Origin: Prevotellaceae bacterium UBA2448
GTDB taxonomy: Bacteria; Bacteroidota; Bacteroidia; Bacteroidales; Bacteroidaceae
Direction of reading: 5' to 3'
Assembly: GCA_002342585.1 (NCBI GenBank)
Contig: DDQG01000037.1
Location: forward strand, 17,385-53,141
DNA length: 35,757 nt
The notes under the pieces were generated by a model that saw only the letters and a list, made by a program, of their open reading frames with translations, searched no databases and had not been told where the DNA came from. The position numbers were made by a program, and so were the translations under genes. Of the stretch, positions 7,039 through 15,053 are shown piece by piece. Numbering within the stretch: position 1 is the stretch's first letter; each line of letters starts with the position of its first letter.

Positions 7039-8115
7039 ATGCGAAACACATTTGGAAATGTATATACTCTGACAACCTTTGGCGAGAGTCACGGACCTGC
7101 CATTGGTGGTGTGATTGACGGTTTTCCGGCGGGAATAAAGATTGATGTTGCTTTCATTCAGAGCGAACTGGCAAGGCGTAAACCGGGACAAAGCAATATA
7201 ACTACATCGAGGAAGGAAGACGACGAAGTGGAAATCCTTTCGGGTGTGTTCGAGGGCGTTTCAACGGGTTGCCCAATCGGGTTTATTGTTAGAAATTCGA
7301 ACCATCGCTCCAACGATTACGATAATGTAAGGGATTTGTTCCGACCTTCTCACGCTGACTATACCTATTCAGTAAAGTATGGTTTGAGAGACCACAGAGG
7401 CGGCGGACGCTCTTCGGCTCGCGAAACTATTTCCCGCTGCGTGGGAGGTGCTTTCGCAAAACTCGCCTTGCGCCAACTGGGTATTTCCGTTCAGGCTTAC
7501 ACTTCGCAAGTAGGCAATATTGCTCTGGACAAGAACTACAGAAAGTACGACCTGTCGCTTGCAGAGACAAATGCCGTACGTTGTCCTGACCAGAAGACTG
7601 CCGAGGAGATGCAGCGGCTGATTCTCGACGTGAAGGCTGAGGGCGACACCATAGGCGGTGTGGTGACTTGTGTGATAAAGGGTTGTCCTGTAGGTCTTGG
7701 CGAACCTGCGTTCTCAAAACTACATGCCGAACTGGGCTGCGCTATGCTGAGCATCAATGCCGTCAAGGGGTTTGAGTATGGCGAGGGCTTCGACGGAGTA
7801 GGTCAGAAGGGCTCGGAGCAGAACGACCTCTTCTGCAATTATAATGGAGGAATTACTACACGAACCAATCATAGCGGCGGCATTCAAGGCGGCATTTCCA
7901 ACGGACAGGACATCTATTTCCGTGTGCTGTTCAAGCCCGTTGCTACCCAACTACGCGAACAGCATACTGTGGATAAGAACGGAAATGAAATACTGCTTCA
8001 GGTGAAAGGCCGCCACGACCCGTGTGTGCTGCCAAGAGCAGTGCCCGTAGTGGAGGCAATGGCTGCAATGGTTGTGCTCGATGCTTATCTTTTGAACAAA
8101 ACTGTACACCTATGA
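7039..8115 (+). CDS. aroC: Chorismate synthase
   Basis: A 358-aa enzyme for the last shikimate-pathway step, converting 5-enolpyruvylshikimate-3-phosphate to chorismate with reduced FMN. The N-terminal signature TFGESHGPAIGG carries the active-site His18, and the second signature RDHRGGGRSSARET carries the phosphate-binding Arg residues. The C-terminal KGRHDPCVLPRAVPVVEAM block is also typical. Length is normal for the family (about 350-400). Its TGA overlaps the ssb ATG (ATGA at 8112-8115), implying translational coupling. Confidence 0.97.
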   Translation: MRNTFGNVYTLTTFGESHGPAIGGVIDGFPAGIKIDVAFIQSELARRKPGQSNITTSRKEDDEVEILSGVFEGVSTGCPIGFIVRNSNHRSNDYDNVRDLFRPSHADYTYSVKYGLRDHRGGGRSSARETISRCVGGAFAKLALRQLGISVQAYTSQVGNIALDKNYRKYDLSLAETNAVRCPDQKTAEEMQRLILDVKAEGDTIGGVVTCVIKGCPVGLGEPAFSKLHAELGCAMLSINAVKGFEYGEGFDGVGQKGSEQNDLFCNYNGGITTRTNHSGGIQGGISNGQDIYFRVLFKPVATQLREQHTVDKNGNEILLQVKGRHDPCVLPRAVPVVEAMAAMVVLDAYLLNKTVHL

Positions 8116-8540
8116 ATAAAGTAATGCTTATCGGTAACGTAGGACAAGATCCGCAAATCCGTTACATAGATCAAAACGTGTGTGTGGCACAGATTCGTCT
8201 TGCCACAACAGAAAAGGGCTATACCCTTCAGAACGGTACCCAGGTGCCCGACCGCACAGAGTGGCACACCGTCATTTTCTGGAGAAAACAGGCAGAACTG
8301 GTTGAGAAGTATGTGAAGAAAGGTGACAAACTGTATGTTGAAGGCAAACTGCAGACTCGCACGTGGGACGACAAACAGGGAATCCGCCACCAGGCTGTGG
8401 AAATCATGGCTGAGAATATGGAATTCATTAGCAGAGCTGCTGCACGCAAACCTGAAGACACTGCTGCTCCTGCAGCTCCTGCTCCTGTAACTCCTACAGC
8501 TCCGGCACCAGCACCGGAAGGTGATGAGTACCCGTTCTAA
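8112..8540 (+). CDS. ssb: Single-stranded DNA-binding protein
   Basis: A 142-aa SSB that coats single-stranded DNA in replication, repair and recombination. The OB-fold spans about residues 1-105, from MNKVMLIGNVGQDPQIRYID through TEWHTVIFWRKQAELVEKYV to KLYVEGKLQTRTWDDKQGIR. A short Pro/Ala-rich linker follows, and the acidic tip EGDEYPF serves as the partner-binding peptide. The open frame extends upstream to 8022, but those 30 codons overlap aroC and are not SSB-like. The ATG at 8112 gives the canonical N-terminus, in an ATGA overlap with aroC. Confidence 0.96.
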   Translation: MNKVMLIGNVGQDPQIRYIDQNVCVAQIRLATTEKGYTLQNGTQVPDRTEWHTVIFWRKQAELVEKYVKKGDKLYVEGKLQTRTWDDKQGIRHQAVEIMAENMEFISRAAARKPEDTAAPAAPAPVTPTAPAPAPEGDEYPF

Positions 8541-8585
8541 TCAATCTGTAATGTGCTTTAGTACATTCTATAATGTTAAATTGAT

Positions 8586-9344
8586 ATGGATAAACCTATT
8601 ATAATTGCCGGGCCATGTGTGATAGAAAGCATGGAAGTGTTGGAAGTAGTGGCAGAAAAACTTGTACAACTGAAGGAACAGTATGGTCTGGACATCATTT
8701 TCAAATCTTCGTTCGACAAAGCAAACCGCACTTCTATTTCGTCCTACCGCGGACCGGGACTGGAGAAAGGTATGCAGATGCTTGCAGACATTAAGGAGAA
8801 GTACCGCCTGCGCATTCTGACCGACATACACGAGAGCTATCAGGCACCTATTGCCGGAGAAATAGCTGATGTGCTGCAGATTCCTGCGTTCCTGTGCCGA
8901 CAGACTGATTTGCTGGTTGCTGCTGCAAGAACGGGTAGGATAGTGAACATAAAGAAGGCGCAGTTCCTCTCCGGAATGGATATGCAATACCCCGTGCAGA
9001 AGGTTCGTGAAAGCGGAAACGACAAGGTTTGGCTTACAGAACGCGGAAATATGTACGGATATAATAATCTCGCCGTCGATTTCAGGAATATTGCCGATAT
9101 GCATCATTTCTCCAATACGGTAATCATGGACTGTACTCACTCCGTACAGCGCCCTGGTGCTGCAGGAGGCAAGACCGGAGGCAACAGAGAATTTGTACCT
9201 TCTATGGCTCTTGCTGCAAAGGCTTTCGGAGCCGACGGATATTTCTTCGAAGTACATCCCGACCCAGACAATGCTCTGTCTGACGGACCTAATATGTTGC
9301 AGTTGGACGACCTCTCGGATGTGATTGCGAAGATTCTTGCATAA
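8586..9344 (+). CDS. kdsA: KDO-8-phosphate synthase (metal-dependent class)
   Basis: A 252-aa enzyme that condenses phosphoenolpyruvate with arabinose-5-phosphate to KDO-8-phosphate for lipid A core assembly. The family blocks IAGPCVIES, FKSSFDKANRTS, TDIHESYQAP, IPAFLCRQTDLL and CTHSVQRPG are intact. Cys11, His185, Glu222 and Asp233 stand at the positions I recall for the four metal ligands of the Aquifex enzyme, so this belongs to the metal-dependent class; the metal-independent E. coli type has Asn in place of that Cys. It lies 45 nt after ssb and is followed by kdsD, which makes its substrate. Confidence 0.96.
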   Translation: MDKPIIIAGPCVIESMEVLEVVAEKLVQLKEQYGLDIIFKSSFDKANRTSISSYRGPGLEKGMQMLADIKEKYRLRILTDIHESYQAPIAGEIADVLQIPAFLCRQTDLLVAAARTGRIVNIKKAQFLSGMDMQYPVQKVRESGNDKVWLTERGNMYGYNNLAVDFRNIADMHHFSNTVIMDCTHSVQRPGAAGGKTGGNREFVPSMALAAKAFGADGYFFEVHPDPDNALSDGPNMLQLDDLSDVIAKILA

Positions 9345-9356
9345 GAGAAGTCGAAG

Positions 9357-9392
9357 AAGTGCGATTGGTATAAGTAGAAAGTGCGATTGGTA
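9357..9392 (+). repeat. 14-nt direct repeat between kdsA and kdsD
   Basis: AAGTGCGATTGGTA occurs exactly twice, at 9357-9370 and 9379-9392 (period 22), occupying most of the 61-nt spacer. It ends 13 nt before the kdsD ATG. Function is unknown. Confidence 0.75.
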
Positions 9393-9405
9393 AAACTATA
9401 ATATA

Positions 9406-10356
9406 ATGGAAAAACCAAGAATATACGCAGAACGCTGTTTGAGAGACGAAGCAGAAGCTGTCTTGGCTCTCATTCCGCAGTTGGACGATACTTTCGACCG
9501 TGTTGTAGAACTTGTTTACAAGACGAAGGGACATGTGGTGATTTCCGGAGTCGGAAAGTCAGGTAACGTAGGAGCAAAGATAGCAGCTACGCTTTCCTCA
9601 ACAGGTACTCCGGCGCTGTTTCTGAATCCGCTCGATGCTTTGCACGGCGACTTGGGAATGATTACACCCGACGATGTGCTTTTGTTTATCTCCAATTCCG
9701 GCAATTCGGACGAAATACTCCGACTGATTGCCGCTGTGGAAGGTCGTCACGTGCCCATTGTCGCTATGACTGGAAATCCACAGTCGCTCATTGCCAAGTA
9801 TTCCGACTATCATATCAGTGTGTGTGTCGATCACGAAGCATGTCCGCTGAATCTGGCTCCGACAAGCAGTACTACCGCAGCTATCGCTATGGGCGACGCT
9901 TTGGCTTGTGCCCTGATGGAAGTCAGAGGATTCAAGGCAAATGATTTTGCTATGTTCCATCCTGGTGGCAGCTTGGGTAGAAAACTCCTGCTGAAGGTAA
10001 AGGACGTTATGTACACAGAAAATCTGCCTATCATCACTCCGGAACTGAAACTGTCGGAAGCCATCATGACTATCTCCGGCGGAAAACTCGGTCTGGGAGT
10101 TGTCATGGAGGGCGATAAGATTGTCGGCATCATCACCGACGGCGATATTCGTCGTGCTGTTCAGGGAGCCCAGACTAAGTTCATAAATGTAACTGTGGGC
10201 GAGGCAATGACGAAGACTCCAAAGACTATCAGTCCGGAAGCTAATCTGACACAAATCCAGACGATGTTCAACAAACACAAGATTCACTCTCTGCTCGTTG
10301 TTGACGATAATAATAAACTCGTCGGTATTGTTGACTACTTTGCGATTATGAATTAA
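9406..10356 (+). CDS. kdsD: Arabinose-5-phosphate isomerase
   Basis: A 316-aa SIS-CBS-CBS protein that isomerises ribulose-5-phosphate to arabinose-5-phosphate, the KdsA substrate. The SIS domain (about residues 30-180) shows VVISGVGKSGNVGAKIAATL, LDALHGDLGMI and LLFISNSGNSDEI. Two CBS repeats follow, starting near KDVMYTENLPIITPELKLSE and GEAMTKTPKTISPEANLTQI. Length agrees with KdsD/GutQ. Adjacency to kdsA supports a KDO role over a sugar-catabolic GutQ role. The plus-strand cluster ends here; a terminator shared with ppiD lies about 190 nt downstream. Confidence 0.93.
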   Translation: MEKPRIYAERCLRDEAEAVLALIPQLDDTFDRVVELVYKTKGHVVISGVGKSGNVGAKIAATLSSTGTPALFLNPLDALHGDLGMITPDDVLLFISNSGNSDEILRLIAAVEGRHVPIVAMTGNPQSLIAKYSDYHISVCVDHEACPLNLAPTSSTTAAIAMGDALACALMEVRGFKANDFAMFHPGGSLGRKLLLKVKDVMYTENLPIITPELKLSEAIMTISGGKLGLGVVMEGDKIVGIITDGDIRRAVQGAQTKFINVTVGEAMTKTPKTISPEANLTQIQTMFNKHKIHSLLVVDDNNKLVGIVDYFAIMN

Positions 10357-10363
10357 ATGTAAC

Positions 10364-10405
10364 GTTTAACGGTTAAAGGTTATTGGTTATAGGTTATTGG
10401 TTATT
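10364..10405 (+). repeat. GGTTANN heptamer array (6 units)
   Basis: Six heptamers follow kdsD: a degenerate CGTTTAAC start (10363/10364-10370), then GGTTAAA, GGTTATT, GGTTATA, GGTTATT, GGTTATT. They shift from the GGTTAAN form to the GGTTATT form also seen at 30323. A degenerate CGAAAA stretch follows (10407-10425). Confidence 0.8.
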
Positions 10406-10466
10406 GACGAAAACGAAAGCCAAAACTAATTCTCAAATTGACAAATGCGAACCGCTTAAAACCTCC

Positions 10467-10511
10467 AGAATGCTATGCCCTTCCCGCTGGTGCTACTTCG
10501 GGCATCATTCT
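10467..10511. other. Bulged hairpin in the kdsD-ppiD gap
   Basis: AGAATG (10467-10472) pairs with CATTCT (10506-10511), and ATGCCC (10475-10480) pairs with GGGCAT (10500-10505), with a 2-nt CT bulge and a 19-nt GC-rich loop. No T run follows, so it is not a simple terminator. It could be a processing site, a small RNA or a repeat remnant. The gap 10357-10606 otherwise holds the heptamer array and the terminator. Confidence 0.45.
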
Positions 10512-10548
10512 ATAGTGGTTTTTACGAGGTTTCTCTAATTCTTGACAA

Positions 10549-10585
10549 AAAAAACCTTGCTACCAACTAGATAGCAAGGTTTTTT
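10549..10585. terminator. Bidirectional terminator between kdsD and ppiD
   Basis: CCTTGCTA (10555-10562) pairs with TAGCAAGG (10572-10579) across a 9-nt loop. It is flanked by A6 on the left and T6 on the right, giving a U-tract on both strands. It ends ppiD on the minus strand and the kdsD unit on the plus strand. Confidence 0.93.
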
Positions 10586-10606
10586 ATGTTGTTATGTGTT
10601 CTCTTA

Positions 10607-12742
10607 TTAGAAGAACTTGTAACGCTGGTCTTTTACGTTAGCATTGAGGTAGAGAGTCTGCATCACAGCACTTGAAGCCATACGGATGTTCTGTGATGAA
10701 GTAGTTTCCTGTTCCTGCTTTGCATCAAACTTTTCACCGAAGTTTGTCTGGTTGAGAACCTTGAGCATGTAAATACCCTTGTTACCCTTTACAGGACCTG
10801 CAGTTGCACCCTTCTTTGTCTTGCTTGCAAGAGCACTGATGATTGGCTCACTTGCACTTGTAGCACGAATGAATGAAGGAGCGCTGAATGTGATGTGACG
10901 GATTGTGTCGCAAGAAGCACCCTTAGCTGCTACTGCCTTATCCCATGTTGTGATTGTAGCAAGAAGTTTCTCTGCCTTCTTCTCGTCTTTAACTTCCTCA
11001 GTGATATTATCCTTTACCTTGTCGAGAGAAACATATCCTTCTTTGTTTACTCCAGCAAGAGATACAATCATAAGGTGATCGTTGCTACCGCATTCGTAGA
11101 GCTGAGATACATCGCCTACCTTAGCATCGTCGAACAACCACTTGATAGCTTCGCGAGTGCCACGGATGCCGGCAATGTTGTGAGAAGCGCTTGAGATGTT
11201 GTCGATAGGACGAAGAGCATAACCACTCTTTGCAGCATTCTCCTCAATCTGCTCGATTGTTGGGTTTGCAGCGATGAATGAGCTGAACTTGTTGTATTCG
11301 CTCTTGTATGTCTCGTCAGAGAAACGGAGTTCTTTGAGAACAGCTGCTACATTGTACTTAGTAACAGGCTTCTTTGTCTGCATTACCTGAAGAATGATTG
11401 TGCCGCCATCTACCTTGATAGATTTTGTCTGACCGGCACCCATCTCAGAGAGGGTATTGATGAAGAGAGCATTGTCTGCATCCACTTGAGCACGTTCGTA
11501 CTGGTTAGAAACGAGCCATGTAGAGTCGCCTGTCTGGTTGTATTTCTTAGCAAGTGCCTTGAAGTTTGCACCAGACTGAAGAGCTGTCATAATTGAATCT
11601 GCCTGCTTTGCAATCTTTGCATCTTCTGTACCAGCAACAACAATCTGACGGAAGAGAACTGAGTCAGGACGAACAGCCTTGTCAAGAAGTTTTGCTGTGT
11701 AGTAACCGTTCTGAGCTGCATCGAATGCTGGCTTGATAGTTGTGCCAACAGAGATAGAGTCGAGAACAGAAGCTATGAAGTGTGGGAATGCATCCTTAGT
11801 CTTGAGAATGTCAGAGTAAGGCATGAGTGAAGATGACTGGCGAACTACGTTGCCTGCAGCTGTGTTAGTCTGTGCGTTAAGCAGTTTGCCATATACTTCG
11901 TCGATATCCTTTTCTGCTGCAGCTTTGTCTTCTGCACTTGGCTGAACAAATACGTCGAGAAGTTTTGCATCGCGAGTTTCTACAAACTGACGATACTGTT
12001 CCTTGTCTTCTTCGTATTTAGCCTTTACATCAGCATCTGATACTTCAACTTCTTTGTCATCAACAGAAGTGAAAGGAACTGATGCAAGAAGAATGTCGCT
12101 TTCCTTGATTCGCTCGTCGAATGCAAGTTTTGCCTCTACTTTGTTTGTAAGAATAGAAGAAGAGAGGAGAACCTGATACTTCTGAGCGAGAAGTTGTGCG
12201 CGAATCTGCTTCTGTGCGAAAATGTAGTACTTGTAGATTTTGTTGTATGCATCAGGAATCTGCTGACCAGACTCTTTTGCTTTCTGATATTCTGTAAGGA
12301 ATCCCTGAACTGCTGCGTAGTCGTAGCGACCTGTCTGCTGATTCTGGAACATAGGAACATTAAGGATTGATGCACCTGCCTGGATAGCCTCAGCCAGTTC
12401 GTCGTCTGTTACTGCAAGACCGAGTTTCTCACACTCGTCAGCAATAAGAGAATTCTGAACGAAAGTCTGCCATGCTTCATCTTTGATGCGATTGTTCTCT
12501 TCTTCAGAGAAACTGTTCTGGTTTTGCTGAATCTCGTAGAATGTAGTGAAGTCCTCAACCATCTGCTGATAGTCCTGGATAGAAACCTTCTCTCCATTTA
12601 CCTGTCCTACATTCATCTTTGACTGATTCCAAATGCTTTCACCGCCACGAAGAGCATCTCCGATTACGAAGAGGAAAAGCGCTACGGCGATAACTGTTAC
12701 AAGGAGTACACCCTTGCTTCTGATTGCTTGTATTGCTGCCAT
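10607..12742 (-). CDS. ppiD: PpiD/SurA-like periplasmic peptidyl-prolyl isomerase
   Basis: A 711-aa membrane-anchored folding factor. One N-terminal transmembrane helix (about residues 12-31, VLLVTVIAVALFLFVIGDAL) leaves the rest in the periplasm. A SurA_N-like chaperone region follows (VNGEKVSIQDYQQMVEDF, then VQNSLIADECEKLGLAVTDD). A parvulin-type domain lies around residues 345-455 (DSVLFRQIVVAGTEDAKIAK to GGTIILQVMQTKKPV), with a C-terminal second chaperone-like region. PpiD in E. coli is about 620 aa, and longer forms are usual in Bacteroidota. The role is assisting newly exported proteins at the translocon. It has its own -7 box at 12814-12821. Confidence 0.9.
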   Translation of the reverse strand: MAAIQAIRSKGVLLVTVIAVALFLFVIGDALRGGESIWNQSKMNVGQVNGEKVSIQDYQQMVEDFTTFYEIQQNQNSFSEEENNRIKDEAWQTFVQNSLIADECEKLGLAVTDDELAEAIQAGASILNVPMFQNQQTGRYDYAAVQGFLTEYQKAKESGQQIPDAYNKIYKYYIFAQKQIRAQLLAQKYQVLLSSSILTNKVEAKLAFDERIKESDILLASVPFTSVDDKEVEVSDADVKAKYEEDKEQYRQFVETRDAKLLDVFVQPSAEDKAAAEKDIDEVYGKLLNAQTNTAAGNVVRQSSSLMPYSDILKTKDAFPHFIASVLDSISVGTTIKPAFDAAQNGYYTAKLLDKAVRPDSVLFRQIVVAGTEDAKIAKQADSIMTALQSGANFKALAKKYNQTGDSTWLVSNQYERAQVDADNALFINTLSEMGAGQTKSIKVDGGTIILQVMQTKKPVTKYNVAAVLKELRFSDETYKSEYNKFSSFIAANPTIEQIEENAAKSGYALRPIDNISSASHNIAGIRGTREAIKWLFDDAKVGDVSQLYECGSNDHLMIVSLAGVNKEGYVSLDKVKDNITEEVKDEKKAEKLLATITTWDKAVAAKGASCDTIRHITFSAPSFIRATSASEPIISALASKTKKGATAGPVKGNKGIYMLKVLNQTNFGEKFDAKQEQETTSSQNIRMASSAVMQTLYLNANVKDQRYKFF

Positions 12743-12813
12743 TATATAATTATTTATTTGTTATTAATTCGCGTTGTTTATGCATAAGGCATTGCCTATG
12801 CGCAAAAAGCGCA

Positions 12814-12821
12814 CAAAGATA
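12814..12821 (-). promoter_or_regulatory. -7 box for ppiD
   Basis: CAAAGATA on the plus strand reads TATCTTTG on the minus strand, an exact TAnnTTTG match 72 nt before the ppiD ATG. The leader contains two small hairpins (GCGC-A5-GCGC and GCATAAGGC/GCCTATGC). No clear TTTG -33 box is visible. Confidence 0.6.
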
Positions 12822-12846
12822 GTCATTTTATAAGTAATGTGAAAAA

Positions 12847-12894
12847 GTAAAATGTAAAAAAAAAGGTTCAACATGGTAATTTGTTGCATTTTAC
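12847..12894 (-). terminator. Possible weak terminator after lptC
   Basis: Nested inverted repeats (outer 12847-12854 / 12887-12894, inner CAACA/TGTTG 12869-12873 / 12882-12886) lie between lptC and ppiD. On the minus strand the inner hairpin is followed by a run of about nine T. The stem is short, so termination would be partial at best. Confidence 0.35.
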
Positions 12895-12910
12895 GTTTTA
12901 CGAGGGCAAT

Positions 12911-13540
12911 TTATTTCGCCTGTTGTGTATTCGTTTGCAAGGTGTCTGGCTCAGGTTGTGGTTCCGGTTGTGGTTCCTCGCCTTCATCAAATGGGAAGGC
13001 ACCACTCGACATATGAATACTGTATTGAGTCATTTGTTCGTTTGAACGGAAGTTAGTACCACGCAGGGATTGTGTCTCACCTATAATCTCCATATATGCT
13101 GGAGAGTAGAATTCATGTATGTTCTGATCCCAATAGAGCAGAGTGGTTTTGAATGTTTCTCCTTTTGTGTTTTTTATGAATACACGACTACGCAGTTCCC
13201 ACAGATGGCGTTGGTCGTAGTAGTATGCTGTGTCACAGTTTATGAAAGCCTCAACATGGAAGTTCTCATCAAATTTCTCCATGAAGAAACCCTTCTCGAA
13301 AGCCCAGTATGTAGGGTCTTTCTTGTCGTACATAAACCAGTCTTCAGAAATGAGTTTATATCGTATGATACCGGAGTCGCTGATAAGTGTGCTGACTCCT
13401 TGTGACTTGAGCCAGGGTAGGGAGTCACGCTCTCCAAGCACCGGACCTGTGTTTTCTTTTTCACTCTCACATGAAAAAAATAATATTGCAGCAGTCGCAA
13501 TAACTGCTGCAATACTATATATGTGTGTGAGAATTCTCAT
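12911..13540 (-). CDS. lptC: LptC-like LPS export lipoprotein
   Basis: A 209-aa periplasmic LPS-transport component. The N-terminus (MRILTHIYSIAAVIATAAIL then FFSC) ends in a lipobox with Cys24, so in this lineage LptC appears to be lipid-anchored rather than held by a transmembrane helix. The body (about residues 45-180) matches the LptC beta-jellyroll pattern: GVSTLISDSGIIRYKLISED, AFEKGFFMEKFDENFHVEAF, YYDQRHLWELRSRVFIKNTK and YSPAYMEIIG. The tail is Pro/Glu-rich (PQPEPQPEPD). LptC bridges LptBFG and LptA; an LptF/G-family permease is encoded 4 kb upstream on the same strand. It lies 5 nt behind the TPR gene, so the two are probably co-translated. Confidence 0.85.
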   Translation of the reverse strand: MRILTHIYSIAAVIATAAILFFSCESEKENTGPVLGERDSLPWLKSQGVSTLISDSGIIRYKLISEDWFMYDKKDPTYWAFEKGFFMEKFDENFHVEAFINCDTAYYYDQRHLWELRSRVFIKNTKGETFKTTLLYWDQNIHEFYSPAYMEIIGETQSLRGTNFRSNEQMTQYSIHMSSGAFPFDEGEEPQPEPQPEPDTLQTNTQQAK

Positions 13541-13545
13541 CCTGA

Positions 13546-15003
13546 TTATCTGAGACGAAGAATTGTTGTTTCACCCAATACGCTGACAGCCTGTCCTGCC
13601 TTGATGCCGGCGAAGAAAGCTTCTGACTTTGGATAGAAGTGAGCTGCATATCCAGCTGCCTGACGGCTTGCCTTTGCTGCAGATGATGGGTCAACAGCCT
13701 TTGCTTTGTTACAGTAGTCAGCTGCAAGACAGTAGTAGTAGCTGGTAGAAACATCTCTTGGGCTCTTGCCGTAAGCACCACGTGCGATAGCACTTGCCTG
13801 AAGCAGATAAGCAGCACCGTTTGTAGGGTTGTACTTGAGGTTTTCGCGACACCACTGACGACATGCACCTATGTTTCCTTTCTTGTAGTAAACAGCTGCA
13901 ATTACATAAGCATATTTAGCTTTCTTTGCATTGTCGGTTTCCATGGCAATTGCTTCTTCGAAGTATTTGAGTGCTTCAGAATCGTTACCTTCCTTCAGCA
14001 GACGGCTTGCCTTAGCGATAGCTGCCTGTGGAGTTTTTGTAATCTGATATGCATAGTCTGCAGCAGTATAGTAGATGTTGCTCTTATCACAATCGAAGTT
14101 GTTGAGGATTGAGAGTACAGCATTCAGATAGTTAATGTCTGTCTTGTTTGCCTCAACTTTCTCCTTATAAATCTTCTCAAGAGCATCACAATCAGCAGCT
14201 CCTGACTTTACGAAAAGTGTGTTACACTGTTCCTGTGTAGGCTGGTAGTTGCGGATAATCTTTTCTGCTTCTGGGTGGAGAACAACCTGCTCCTGCCACT
14301 TAGTTGAGTCTGGAGAATCTGGGTCTGCAGGAATTGTTGTTGAAGGATATTCCTTTGCCTGATCAAGCAGACGGTCACATATTTCATTACAGAGCATATA
14401 GTCCTGAATGAAGTCCTGACGGATATCTGTGTTGTCCACATTCTGCATGAAGCGGTTGTAAGAACACTCGATAAATCCATAGAGCACGAATGCTTCAATG
14501 TTCTTGCCAAGGTCTTCAATACCTTCTTTGAACATAGCATAAGCTTTGTTGTTGTCCATCTTAGGGCAGAAGTAGTAATAGTCATAAGCCTTACGACAGA
14601 TTACATTACCCTTTGTTGACTGGTCGCGAGGACCTGAGAATGAGTTGAGAGCCTCACGATACTTCAGACGCTGGTCGTATATTTCCATCAGTTTGTTGAA
14701 GTATTCTTCCTTCTTAGCTGGGTCTGTTTCGTGCTGAACCAACTGTTCGAACATCCATGCACCATTAGTGTAGATACGAACCTGTGCGAGTGGAGCCTTC
14801 TTGAATACGAACTCCCATGGTTCTATGGCATCCTTGTAGTTCTTTGCTTTGAATTCACTCTGGTAGAGAGACAGGTTTGTACGTACATCGATACTGTCCT
14901 GGCCATGTCCTATACGGTCTTCCAATTCAGTACCTGCAAGATTTTGTGCTGATGCAAACATGCATCCTGAAGCACATGCAATTGTTAAAAGTAGTCTTTT
15001 CAT
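13546..15003 (-). CDS. Exported tetratricopeptide-repeat protein
   Basis: A 485-aa exported protein. A signal peptide (about residues 1-19, MKRLLLTIACASGCMFASA before QNLAG) is followed by helical repeats of TPR character, clearest in NYKDAIEPWEFVFKKAPLAQ, AAIAKASRLLKEGNDSEALK, YFEEAIAMETDNAKKAKYAY, AAVYYKKGNIGACRQWCREN and YCNKAKAVDPSSAAKASRQA. TPR arrays mediate protein-protein contacts; no enzymatic motif is visible. It sits directly between an outer-membrane barrel gene (50 nt upstream) and lptC (5 nt downstream), so a role in outer-membrane or LPS assembly is plausible by neighbourhood only. Confidence 0.8.
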   Translation of the reverse strand: MKRLLLTIACASGCMFASAQNLAGTELEDRIGHGQDSIDVRTNLSLYQSEFKAKNYKDAIEPWEFVFKKAPLAQVRIYTNGAWMFEQLVQHETDPAKKEEYFNKLMEIYDQRLKYREALNSFSGPRDQSTKGNVICRKAYDYYYFCPKMDNNKAYAMFKEGIEDLGKNIEAFVLYGFIECSYNRFMQNVDNTDIRQDFIQDYMLCNEICDRLLDQAKEYPSTTIPADPDSPDSTKWQEQVVLHPEAEKIIRNYQPTQEQCNTLFVKSGAADCDALEKIYKEKVEANKTDINYLNAVLSILNNFDCDKSNIYYTAADYAYQITKTPQAAIAKASRLLKEGNDSEALKYFEEAIAMETDNAKKAKYAYVIAAVYYKKGNIGACRQWCRENLKYNPTNGAAYLLQASAIARGAYGKSPRDVSTSYYYCLAADYCNKAKAVDPSSAAKASRQAAGYAAHFYPKSEAFFAGIKAGQAVSVLGETTILRLR

Positions 15004-15053
15004 AATATTGCTTGTTTGTATGTTTTTAATTCGTTTATGTACTTAATTATATA

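Noticed and set aside
8022..8111. Upstream extension of ssb
   Set aside because: It lies inside aroC and is unlike any SSB. ATG 8112 gives the canonical N-terminus and an ATGA overlap.
8551..8570. Hairpin after ssb as a terminator
   Set aside because: The stem is only about 5 bp and no T run follows; kdsA is probably reached by read-through.
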